A DNA stretch of 64,000 nucleotides from Pseudodesulfovibrio profundus (GTDB taxonomy: Bacteria > Desulfobacterota > Desulfovibrionia > Desulfovibrionales > Desulfovibrionaceae): the NCBI RefSeq assembly GCF_900217235.1, contig NZ_LT907975.1:3261001-3325000 (forward strand), written 5' to 3'. The notes below the pieces were generated by a model, which saw only the letters and a program-made list of their open reading frames with translations, had not been told where the DNA came from and searched no databases. A program made the translations under genes and the position numbers. This document shows, in pieces, positions 34,606 through 42,033 of the stretch (its first letter is position 1; the number at the start of each line of letters is the position of its first letter).

Positions 34606-35873
34606 GAGACCTCTGCGCATCCCCTTTTCGCGTCCGTGCCTTGCGCTCCGCACCCAATTTGATGTTCTGACCGCACCCCAGCTTGGGCTCATTCCCGGCC
34701 TTTTCCTGCCATTTCTGGCCGAAATGCCGGATTTTGGACGCACCTCTCCCTTCAGGCTCGCGCCAGTCGAACAGCTTTTTTCAAATTGAACGCCATGGCG
34801 AGGATGTGGAACTCTCCCTCCACCTTCTCACGACCCACGTATCGGGACCGAAAGAATGCGTAGCCACGTTTGAGTGTGCCGAAGGCCCGCTCGACTATTT
34901 GCCGAATGCTGCTGATGTCACGGTTGCGGGTCTTTTCGAAGTCTGTCAGCCTGCCGCCACGAGGCGTCTTGTCCATGGTTCCGTCCTCCAAATCGCGATC
35001 AAACAGAATGTCCCGGTTCTTCCCGCTGCAATAGCCCTTGTCCGCATAAACCCGTGCGCCGGGATCAAGGCCGACGCCATTCACGAGCCGCTCGAATTCG
35101 CCCGTGTCCGAATGGTTCGCGGGAGTGATGTGACCACAGAGCAGAAACCCGTCTCGACTGTCCGTCGCGGCATGGAGCTTGTAGCCGTAATAGGCCCGAT
35201 TTCTCTTGCGGAGCCAGGCCGCCTCCTCGTCATCCGAATAGCTGACCCGGCAGTCCACCGGCCCATCCTGTTCTTCGGCGTCCTCGGAACGGTCCTCAGG
35301 CATCACGTCGATAACCTTGCGCGGCCGCCGCTGCGACTCGACTACCGAGGCGTCCACCACGGCTCCCTCACGGACAAGAAGCCCTTGTCCTTCAAGCTGG
35401 CGGTTAAGCATGTCGAGCAAGGAGTCCAGCACCTTCAGGCGGATCAAACCGTTACGGAAACGGCATATGGTGGTCTCGTCCGGCACGTCGTCCTCGATGG
35501 AAAAACCGGTAAATCTGACAAAGGAGAGCCGGTCGAGCAGCGCCTGCTCCACGCCCGGATCACTCAGGTTGTACCAACGCTGCAAGAGCAGAATCTTGAA
35601 CATCGCCAGAGGCGGATAGGCGGGATTGCCCACGGCGTTGGCCTTGCGCCTGATCTTCTTGCACAGAAAGGCGTTGATGGGCTGCCAGTCGATGAGTTCG
35701 TTGATCTCATCCAGAAATGTGGTCTTGGTTCTGCGGTGCCCCAGGAAGTAATCACCCAACCGAGGTCCTTTCTGCCGAATAGCCATGCCTTCCTCCTTTG
35801 GATGGAGAAATAATAGCATAATAAATCAAATAGTTAAAGAGTAAAAGTGTGGGATTTGCCGTGCAGAGGTCTC
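34606..35873 (-). mobile_element. IS5-type insertion sequence, 1268 bp, inside znuA
   Basis: Ends share GAGACCTCTGC in inverted orientation (34606-34616, and the complement at 35863-35873). GAGAT is present on both sides (34601-34605 and 35874-35878), the probable target duplication, although a CGAGATG repeat overlapping the ends makes the exact tip uncertain. One intact transposase gene lies on the minus strand. Confidence 0.8.
34752..35786 (-). CDS. IS5-family transposase
   Basis: 344 residues from ATG 35786, with GGAGG upstream; the open frame extends to 35819. N-terminal LGDYFLGHRRTKTTFLDEINELIDW (DUF772-like), FSIEDDVPDETTICRFRN, then the DDE core: VVDASVVES, KGYCSGKNRD and SIRQIVERAFGTLKRGYAFFRSRY. 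It appears intact. Confidence 0.9.
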   Translation of the reverse strand: MAIRQKGPRLGDYFLGHRRTKTTFLDEINELIDWQPINAFLCKKIRRKANAVGNPAYPPLAMFKILLLQRWYNLSDPGVEQALLDRLSFVRFTGFSIEDDVPDETTICRFRNGLIRLKVLDSLLDMLNRQLEGQGLLVREGAVVDASVVESQRRPRKVIDVMPEDRSEDAEEQDGPVDCRVSYSDDEEAAWLRKRNRAYYGYKLHAATDSRDGFLLCGHITPANHSDTGEFERLVNGVGLDPGARVYADKGYCSGKNRDILFDRDLEDGTMDKTPRGGRLTDFEKTRNRDISSIRQIVERAFGTLKRGYAFFRSRYVGREKVEGEFHILAMAFNLKKAVRLARA

Positions 35874-36060
35874 GAGATGGCATTCCCCGACAAATACGTG
35901 GATACGATCCAGGCGGAAACAGGTATTCGCATCCGTCATCTCTCCCATCTGACGCATGGCACCTATTCTGAAGATGGATTTGAAAAGGGGCTCCGCGCCA
36001 ACCTCGAAGCACTGACTGAAGCACTCATTGATGCCAGAACCATGGAGCAGGGAGGCTAGC

Positions 36061-36792
36061 ATGGCGATGTCTTTACGCTTCAATCAGGGGCCATCCATTC
36101 ATTTCGATTCCGTTGCCCTGGCGCTTGGCGGGAACTCCATTCTTCACGATATCTCCTTTGCCGTGGAGGCGGGAACCATCCATTATGTCATCGGTCCCAA
36201 CGGCGGCGGCAAAACATCACTCATCCGCTGCCTGCTTGGGCAGATGCCGCACACCGGAACCATTCGTATCTGCTGGGGCAATGAAACTTCTGTGGGGTAC
36301 GTGCCGCAGGCGTTGGACTTTGACGACACACTGCCCATGACCGTTGTCGATTTCATGGCCATGATCGGCCAGAGTCGTCGTCCCGCATTCCTCGGATTCA
36401 GGAAAGGCAAAGACAAAAAGGCATATGAGACATTGGACCGTGTCGGCATGCTCGGACGCAAGGACCGGCCTTTCGGCTCGCTGTCCGGCGGTGAGCGCCA
36501 GCGGGTGTTGCTTGCTCAGGCCCTGCTGCCCGAACCGAAGCTGCTGATACTCGATGAGCCTGCCACGGGTCTGGACAAGGCCGGGGCAGCCATCATGCAT
36601 GGAATCATCGAAGAGCTATCCGCAGCCGGGACCACTGTTGTCATCATTCATCATGATCTTGGTGTGGTTCGTGACATGGCCCATGGCGTCACCTGCCTCA
36701 ATCGAGAGCTTCTCTTTTCCGGCGACCCAGCCACCGAACTGACACCGGAACGCATCTTCAACATTTTTTCGACAACGGCAAAGGCGGCCTGA
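36061..36792 (+). CDS. znuC: Zinc/manganese ABC transporter ATP-binding protein
   Basis: 243 residues from ATG 36061, preceded by GGAGG. Walker A GPNGGGKTS, signature LSGGERQRVLLAQALL, Walker B LLILDEPATGLD and H-loop VIIHHD are all present. It powers the metal importer with the downstream permease. It lies after the 3' half of the interrupted znuA, so it may depend on read-through from the IS. Confidence 0.9.
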   Translation: MAMSLRFNQGPSIHFDSVALALGGNSILHDISFAVEAGTIHYVIGPNGGGKTSLIRCLLGQMPHTGTIRICWGNETSVGYVPQALDFDDTLPMTVVDFMAMIGQSRRPAFLGFRKGKDKKAYETLDRVGMLGRKDRPFGSLSGGERQRVLLAQALLPEPKLLILDEPATGLDKAGAAIMHGIIEELSAAGTTVVIIHHDLGVVRDMAHGVTCLNRELLFSGDPATELTPERIFNIFSTTAKAA

Positions 36793-36795
36793 TTC

Positions 36796-37701
36796 ATGGA
36801 ATACCTCTACGATCTCATTCGGTTGCCGGTTATCGAGATGGCAAAAGCAGGGTATCTGCCGGAGTTTTTCCAGTACGCCTTTGTGGTCAATGCGCTTTTG
36901 TGCGCGCTGGTGGCCGGACCACTGCTTGGCGGCATCGGGACCATGGTCGTTTCCAAACGGCTGGCCTTTTTTTCGCAGGCCGTGGGGCAGGCAGCCCTGA
37001 CCGGCGTGGCGCTCGGTGTGATGCTGGGCGAGCCGGTGACCGCGCCGTATGCCTCGTTGTTCGGGTTTTGTATCCTGTTCGCCCTGACCATGAATTATAC
37101 CCGCAACCGCACCCGCATGAAGCAGGACACGGTTATCGGCGTGTTTCTGTCCATCTCTCTGGCTGTGGGCGCGTGCGTGCTGCTCTATGTCACCGCCAAG
37201 GTCAACATGCATGTGCTCGATAACATCCTGTTCGGCTCCATCCTGACCGTGAATGACACTGACATGAACGTGCTGCTCCTTATTGGCGCTCTGTGCATCG
37301 CAGTGGGGATACCGACGTACAACCACATGCTGCTGGCCAGCTTCAACCCGAGTCTGGCGCAGGTGCGCGGCGTCAATGCCCGGCTGTACGATTACGTGTT
37401 CGTACTCATGATCACGGTTATCACGGTGGCCTGTCTCAAGATTGTCGGCGCGGTCCTTGTTGAGGCGTTGCTTATCATTCCGGCTGCCGCGGCCCGGAAT
37501 ATCAGTCGTTCGATGAAGGGGTTCTTTTTTTACAGCGTGATCTTCGCCTCCGTTTCCTGCTTTCTCGGCATCATTGTGCCCATGCAGTTTGAGATCCCGG
37601 TGCCATCCGGTGGGGCCATTATTCTTGCCGCGTCTTTTTTGTTTGCCATAACCGCCGGACTCCGCGCTTTTTCCGGTTCCTTCAAAGGGGCTGCCGTATG
37701 A
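36796..37701 (+). CDS. znuB: Zinc/manganese ABC transporter permease
   Basis: A 301-residue membrane protein with about eight hydrophobic segments: ALLCALVAGPLLGGIGTMVVSKRLAFFSQAVGQAALTGVALGVML is the family signature near the N-terminus, and VEALLIIPAAAARNISRSM the coupling region. It gives a metal channel in the inner membrane. Stop overlaps the next start (ATGATG). Confidence 0.9.
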   Translation: MEYLYDLIRLPVIEMAKAGYLPEFFQYAFVVNALLCALVAGPLLGGIGTMVVSKRLAFFSQAVGQAALTGVALGVMLGEPVTAPYASLFGFCILFALTMNYTRNRTRMKQDTVIGVFLSISLAVGACVLLYVTAKVNMHVLDNILFGSILTVNDTDMNVLLLIGALCIAVGIPTYNHMLLASFNPSLAQVRGVNARLYDYVFVLMITVITVACLKIVGAVLVEALLIIPAAAARNISRSMKGFFFYSVIFASVSCFLGIIVPMQFEIPVPSGGAIILAASFLFAITAGLRAFSGSFKGAAV

Positions 37702-38600
37702 TGCGTTCCGTTTCACTCTCCATCATTCTGCTGCTTGTTTTTGCGTCCAATGCAATTGCAAAGGACAAGTCGATAACCGTTCTGACATCCCTTGAAGTAA
37801 CGACTGCCTTGGCCGAGGCCCTGACCCGGGGAACGTCCATCCGGGTGATCAATGTCATTCCTGATGGCTACTCCATGCGTGGGCAGGACGCGTATCTGAA
37901 AAAGCACCAGGCGTCGTTTTTCGAGAAGGCGAGAGAAGCCGACGCCGTCCTGACTGTGGGGGCGGCATGGCCTGCTGATCCACTCTATAAATGGGCGCGG
38001 CGTGGCAACATCCGTATCGTGAACATCGATGTGTCCAAGCCGCTGGATGAGTATGGTGCGGGCGTTCCGCTGCTCGAAGTGGCGGGCAAGTACTCTCCCT
38101 ATGTATGGCGCAGTCCGGCCAACCTGACCCGCATGGCGTCCATCGCTTCCGATGACCTGTGCCGTCTAACGCCAGGGGACGCCACGCGTATCAAGGCCAA
38201 TCTTCAGGAAGTGCAGAGCGTGCTGTTCCGACTGCGAAGCAAGTATGAAGCCGCTTCTCTCGATCTGGCCGCAGTGGAGCTTGCCGCGTTCACCACCGGA
38301 TACACCTATCTGATTAACGAGTTCGGACTGGAGGTGATGGAGTATTTCCTTCGCTCCGAATCAGCGTGGTCGGACAGTGATATGGAGCGCATGATTGCGC
38401 AGATAAAGGGGGCAGGGGTCAAAGCTGTTGTCTGCCCATGGGAGCCGGACGCGAAGGGCAGGCACGTCATTGAACGTGGCGGAGCCGTTCCCGTGGTCCT
38501 GCAGGCCTTCAAGCGAGCAGAAGAAGAAAACCCAGTGGATGCATTGATCGGTTGGTACGAAGGGAATCTCTCTCGTCTGATCAATGCGTTGCATAATTAG
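37698..38600 (+). CDS. ZnuA-like substrate-binding protein lacking the usual metal histidines
   Basis: This 300-residue protein has signal peptide ending SNAIAKD and the two-lobed cluster A-I fold seen in KSITVLTSLEVTTALAEALT and VEYFLRSESAWSDSDMERMIAQIKGAGVKAVVCPWE. The position of the first ligand (NPHNY in the split ZnuA) reads PDGYSMRG here, and the second His motif is also absent. So it either binds something other than zinc or is a structural accessory. With znuA broken it might be the only binding protein left. Confidence 0.7.
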   Translation: MMRSVSLSIILLLVFASNAIAKDKSITVLTSLEVTTALAEALTRGTSIRVINVIPDGYSMRGQDAYLKKHQASFFEKAREADAVLTVGAAWPADPLYKWARRGNIRIVNIDVSKPLDEYGAGVPLLEVAGKYSPYVWRSPANLTRMASIASDDLCRLTPGDATRIKANLQEVQSVLFRLRSKYEAASLDLAAVELAAFTTGYTYLINEFGLEVMEYFLRSESAWSDSDMERMIAQIKGAGVKAVVCPWEPDAKGRHVIERGGAVPVVLQAFKRAEEENPVDALIGWYEGNLSRLINALHN

Positions 38601-38614
38601 TGGGAGGAATATCC

Positions 38615-38797
38615 TTGGATACAATCATAGCCATACTCATCATTATTGTTGCGGCATTTTTCGTGTTCAACAAAGTCAGGAAGCAGTTGCAGGCCAAGGA
38701 CGGATGCGGCTGCGGAGGCGATTGCGGCGCACCATCGAAAAAGAATGTTTCCCCATGCTGCGACAATGAAGGGGAGAACTGCTCATGCGACAAATAG
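38615..38797 (+). CDS. FeoB-associated Cys-rich membrane protein
   Basis: 60 residues with a TTG start at 38615 and GGGAGGA at the right distance. One N-terminal membrane helix (TIIAILIIIVAAFFVF) is followed by VRKQL and a Cys-rich tail: GCGCGGDCGAPSKK, CCDNEGENCSCDK. This fits the PF12669 FeoB-associated Cys-rich family. It probably binds ferrous iron or Fe-S at the membrane. It overlaps the next gene by 13 bp. Confidence 0.8.
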   Translation: MDTIIAILIIIVAAFFVFNKVRKQLQAKDGCGCGGDCGAPSKKNVSPCCDNEGENCSCDK

Positions 38798-39663
38798 GAG
38801 TATTCATTCGAAATACATCGCTATCCCCCATCTCACTCAGTGTTCTTTGCTTTGCCATGTGCGTGGTCTTGGCTGGTGAAGCCATGGCTCACTCCCTGTT
38901 CATCCAGTCCGGTAGACATGTGGTGAAGGAAGGCAAAAAAACGCCGCTCTTTTTTGCCTACGGTCATCATTTTCCGGTGGATGACGGTGTCCGTTCCAAA
39001 AAACTGGCGTCTATCAAAGTCCATGATCCAGCAGGGGCGGTGACAGAGTTTTCCCCTCGCAAGGAAACGTGTCTTCAATCGCAGATGGTGGAATACTATA
39101 CGCCGGGAGTATATGTGCTGACCGCCGAAACCAATCCCGGCCATTACACCAAGTGGGTGGACAAGAAAGGGCGAGATCGCAGCTCCATCAAACCCATGAG
39201 CGCTGTGAAGGACGAGGCTTCAGAAATCGTCAAATCCCTGTATTCCAAACAGTATGCCAAATCATATGTCCGCTGCGGGGAGCCTGACGGCATGTTCGCA
39301 GGCCGCGTTGGGTTGGCATTGGAATTGGTGCCCATGCAGGATCCGACCACGTTGAAGCCTGGGGATACCCTGACCCTCAAGGTGTTCAAGGACGGCAAGC
39401 GATACGATGGGGATGGACATTGGAATGCGACCTACGGCGGCTACTCTACGGAGTCCGAAGACCTCTATCAGCCCGGCATGGATGTATCCGGTGATACCAT
39501 CACGGTTTCTCTGGATCATCCCGGCAAGTGGTTCATCCGATACTTCATTAAGACGGACGCCACAGACGAAATGAAGAATGAGTATTTTCAACTCAAGGAA
39601 ACGGCCACCCTCGTGGTGCTTGTTCCCAATGAGCGCAGGCAGGCATTACCCAACCATCATTAG
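38785..39663 (+). CDS. DUF4198 protein (second copy type)
   Basis: This 292-residue protein has an N-terminal signal-like hydrophobic segment (LSVLCFAMCVVLAGEAMAHS) and the mature start HSLFIQSGRHVVKEGKKTPLFFAYGHHFPVDD typical of DUF4198/NikK proteins. A C-terminal Ig-like strand set follows (TLTLKVFKDGKRYDGDG, WFIRYFIKTD). It probably handles metal in the periplasm for the Zn/Fe importers. Only distantly similar to the protein at 31609. Confidence 0.75.
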   Translation: MRQIGVFIRNTSLSPISLSVLCFAMCVVLAGEAMAHSLFIQSGRHVVKEGKKTPLFFAYGHHFPVDDGVRSKKLASIKVHDPAGAVTEFSPRKETCLQSQMVEYYTPGVYVLTAETNPGHYTKWVDKKGRDRSSIKPMSAVKDEASEIVKSLYSKQYAKSYVRCGEPDGMFAGRVGLALELVPMQDPTTLKPGDTLTLKVFKDGKRYDGDGHWNATYGGYSTESEDLYQPGMDVSGDTITVSLDHPGKWFIRYFIKTDATDEMKNEYFQLKETATLVVLVPNERRQALPNHH

Positions 39664-39760
39664 CAGGTATTTTTGTACAGGCAGGCTCTTCGGTTTATAG
39701 CCCACATCAGGCCGGAGAGCTTGCCGCCCCCTTGCAAACAGAACAAAGGATCGACGATGA

Positions 39761-40303
<543 letters not shown>

Positions 40304-40363
40304 CTGTTCGCATTGGGCGAACTGTTTGCTTACAAGCCGCCAATGGACTGGCGGTCTGACGCT

Positions 40364-40390
40364 GCGGCACCCTGACCGGGGTGCCGCTTT
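40364..40390 (+). terminator. Terminator after flavodoxin
   Basis: GCGGCACCC pairs with GGGTGCCGC and is followed by TTTC. Confidence 0.65.
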
Positions 40391-40449
40391 CACGTAATGA
40401 ATTGCGGGGCCGTGCGCCCTCGTGTAGAAAACAGGAGAGGAGACAGCCT

Positions 40450-40758
40450 ATGGATTTCACGACGATCGCAACACTTAGAAAATATCTGTCCATCAAGCAC
40501 AGCCTGCCGGGAAGGATCAGGATCAAGTTTTCTGCAGGCATTATGAAAGATCCGGAAGCATTGAAGCTTGCACAGTCGCCGCCAGATATGCCGGACGCGG
40601 TGAAAGAGGCCAAGGTCAATATCTTTTCGCGTACGTTGCTCCTTGAATATGATGCCGATTTGGTGTCACCGGATTTGCTGGAAGAACTCATCACTACCGA
40701 AGACGACCACCGGGCTGCGGAAATCGTCGAAACCATTCACGATACAATATTCGCATAA
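40450..40758 (+). CDS. HMA-like small protein (GRIR motif) of the ferrosome-type cluster
   Basis: 102 residues from ATG 40450, with GGAGAGGAGA upstream. Residues about 19-30 read SLPGRIRIKFSAG, the start of an HMA-like ferredoxin fold without a CxxC metal site; NIFSRTLLLEYDADLVSPDLLEEL is its second half. There is no membrane segment. The same GRIR motif opens the P-type ATPase at 42034 and the protein at 46605, so the three probably share a domain and work together. It is the first gene of the cluster. Confidence 0.7.
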   Translation: MDFTTIATLRKYLSIKHSLPGRIRIKFSAGIMKDPEALKLAQSPPDMPDAVKEAKVNIFSRTLLLEYDADLVSPDLLEELITTEDDHRAAEIVETIHDTIFA

Positions 40759-40826
40759 CCCTGCTTGATGTGTGCTTTCATTTGAGAGCAGATGCGGGAA
40801 AAAAAGCGTATATTTTTGGATTGACT

Positions 40827-40843
40827 TTGAGAATCGTTTTCAA
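40827..40843. promoter_or_regulatory. Fur box in the ferrosome-type cluster
   Basis: TTGAGAATCGTTTTCAA is an 8-1-8 palindrome with TTGA and TCAA ends, a clear Fur match. It is 108 bp upstream of the small basic membrane protein gene. Confidence 0.75.
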
Positions 40844-40950
40844 TATGTTCAGTTCGGCGTCAACGATGAAAGGCTTTTAGCTCGCTGTTATCGTTGATTT
40901 TTGAACGAATTGGCCCTGCGAATACGAACAAGTCAGACCAAGGAATAGCA

Positions 40951-41211
40951 ATGAGTTCTTCAAAGTCCATAGCGCGGCGTTCTTCTTCCAAATCCCGTAA
41001 GGAACAGCTCCACGATCAGCAAGGCAAGACTTCTTCCCGGTCTCGGAAGCGCAATGTTGTTCAGGCTGGAGGGGTGGTTCTCTCCTTGGCAGGGGTTTTG
41101 GCGTGCAACTATCTGGGCCTTGGTCTTGGCAGAGCTGTTTGTCATGGACTGCTTGTGGCAGCCCTAGGTGCGCCCCTTCGTTCTTCTTCTCGCCAGCGCG
41201 TTCGCGTTTAA
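40951..41211 (+). CDS. Small basic membrane protein between two Fur boxes
   Basis: 86 residues from ATG 40951 with AAGGAAT upstream. N-terminal 35 residues are Ser/Arg/Lys-rich (SSSKSIARRSSSKSRKEQ, SSRSRKRN), followed by a hydrophobic helix (GGVVLSLAGVLACNYLGLGLG) and a basic end. Not a family I recognise. Its place between two Fur boxes and before the DUF6110-like genes suggests a role in the same compartment or membrane. Confidence 0.5.
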   Translation: MSSSKSIARRSSSKSRKEQLHDQQGKTSSRSRKRNVVQAGGVVLSLAGVLACNYLGLGLGRAVCHGLLVAALGAPLRSSSRQRVRV

Positions 41212-41226
41212 GAAAATCATTCTCAA
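41212..41226. promoter_or_regulatory. Second Fur box in the ferrosome-type cluster
   Basis: GAAAATCATTCTCAA, on the other strand TTGAGAATGATTTTC, is a strong Fur-type palindrome. It begins directly after the stop of the preceding gene and is 67 bp before the 63-aa ORF. Confidence 0.75.
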
Positions 41227-41293
41227 AGTTGTAATATTGTTTCACATTGTGGTAGTGGGATAATTTCCTGCTATCATTAAGGAGTTGTGGAAA

Positions 41294-41485
41294 ATGAACG
41301 AGTTGACTGAGAAATTGTTGTTGATTGCTGCCGGAGCTGCTGTGGGTGCCGCTGGCTACATGGCCATAAAGCACCCGGAAGAGTTCAAGGAATTCATGGG
41401 AAAAGCGGCAGATCTGGGACAGGACTTTTTTGAGAAGACCGTGAACGAGATGGCTGAGCAGATGACTCCGCCCAAGGACGCATAG
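41294..41485 (+). CDS. Small membrane protein, DUF6110-like
   Basis: 63 residues from ATG 41294 with AAGGAG upstream. An N-terminal glycine/alanine helix (LLIAAGAAVGAAGYMAI) is followed by an amphipathic acidic helix (GKAADLGQDFFEKTVNEMAEQ). It shares the layout of the next gene (AGAALGAAGMAL helix), so the two are probably paralogues. It is the first gene behind the second Fur box. Confidence 0.65.
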   Translation: MNELTEKLLLIAAGAAVGAAGYMAIKHPEEFKEFMGKAADLGQDFFEKTVNEMAEQMTPPKDA

Positions 41486-41493
41486 GGGGCGTT

Positions 41494-41973
41494 ATGGCTG
41501 TAAACAGAATCGCATATCTTATTGCCGGAGCCGCGCTCGGTGCCGCTGGAATGGCGCTGGTCAAGGAAGGAAAAGGTGAGAACCTCCTGCAGAATCTGGT
41601 GCAGGGTGGACACGGACTGACGGAAAAACTCCTCTGTACGGTTGAGACCATCAAGGAAGACGTGGAAGATTATTTGGCGGAAGCCAAGTATGCCCATGAG
41701 GAGAAGGCCGCTGCCGCTGCTGCCGCCGCTACGGCCACCGCTACAGCAGAAGAGACCAAACCGGCTCCTAAAAAAGCTGCTCCCCAAAAGACTGCCGCCA
41801 AGAAGAAGATCACAGCCAAGAAGGCTCCGGCAAAGAAAACGGCAGCTAAAAAAACTGCTCCTAAAAAAGCTGGGACTCAGGCTGCCAAGAAAAAGACCGC
41901 TGCCAAAAAGCCGGCAGCCAAAAAGCCGACGACCAAGGCTAAGGCTCCATCGAAAAAGGCTGACTCCAAATAG
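41494..41973 (+). CDS. DUF6110-like membrane protein with Lys/Ala-rich histone-like tail
   Basis: This 159-residue protein starts 8 bp after the previous gene. It has a glycine-containing N-terminal helix (YLIAGAALGAAGMAL), an amphipathic region ending VEDYLAEAKYAHEEK similar to DUF6110, and from about residue 70 a tail made of Ala, Lys, Pro and Thr (units such as AAKK and APKK), like histone H1. The tail carries about 30 lysines. DUF6110-type proteins lie next to P-type ATPases in anaerobes. A tail of this sort could bind polyphosphate, phosphate granules or DNA; this is inference. Confidence 0.7.
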   Translation: MAVNRIAYLIAGAALGAAGMALVKEGKGENLLQNLVQGGHGLTEKLLCTVETIKEDVEDYLAEAKYAHEEKAAAAAAAATATATAEETKPAPKKAAPQKTAAKKKITAKKAPAKKTAAKKTAPKKAGTQAAKKKTAAKKPAAKKPTTKAKAPSKKADSK

Positions 41974-42033
41974 TTATGGGACGCTCTTTCGTGGGCGTTA
42001 TAATTCAAACATGCATGGGGACATGGTTGGTGC

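Larger units (their letters stand above)
33875..36059 (+). pseudogene. znuA: Zinc/manganese ABC transporter substrate-binding protein, split by an IS
   Basis: The 5' part (33875-34605) encodes signal peptide LLLALLGVCLMVGSAHS and the first 243 residues, with metal-ligand histidines in GFNPHNYRPQPEDIKK, NGIGHDEF and VNPHTFVSV, ending VDVIFTE. The 3' part (35879-36059) continues MAFPDKYVDTIQAETG and ends TMEQGG. Removing the insertion and one copy of GAGAT restores an in-frame 303-residue protein, the normal ZnuA/MntC size. As it stands, the 304-residue open frame ends inside the IS with a wrong tail, so the fourth (C-terminal) metal ligand region is lost. Confidence 0.85.

Noticed and set aside
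34683..35813. 376-codon plus-strand open frame
   Set aside because: Opposite the IS5-family transposase; it is a shadow of it.
41754..41970. Possible tandem DNA repeat
   Set aside because: The Lys/Ala codon repeats are irregular and explained by the protein tail of the DUF6110-like gene; they are not a CRISPR or a minisatellite of fixed unit.
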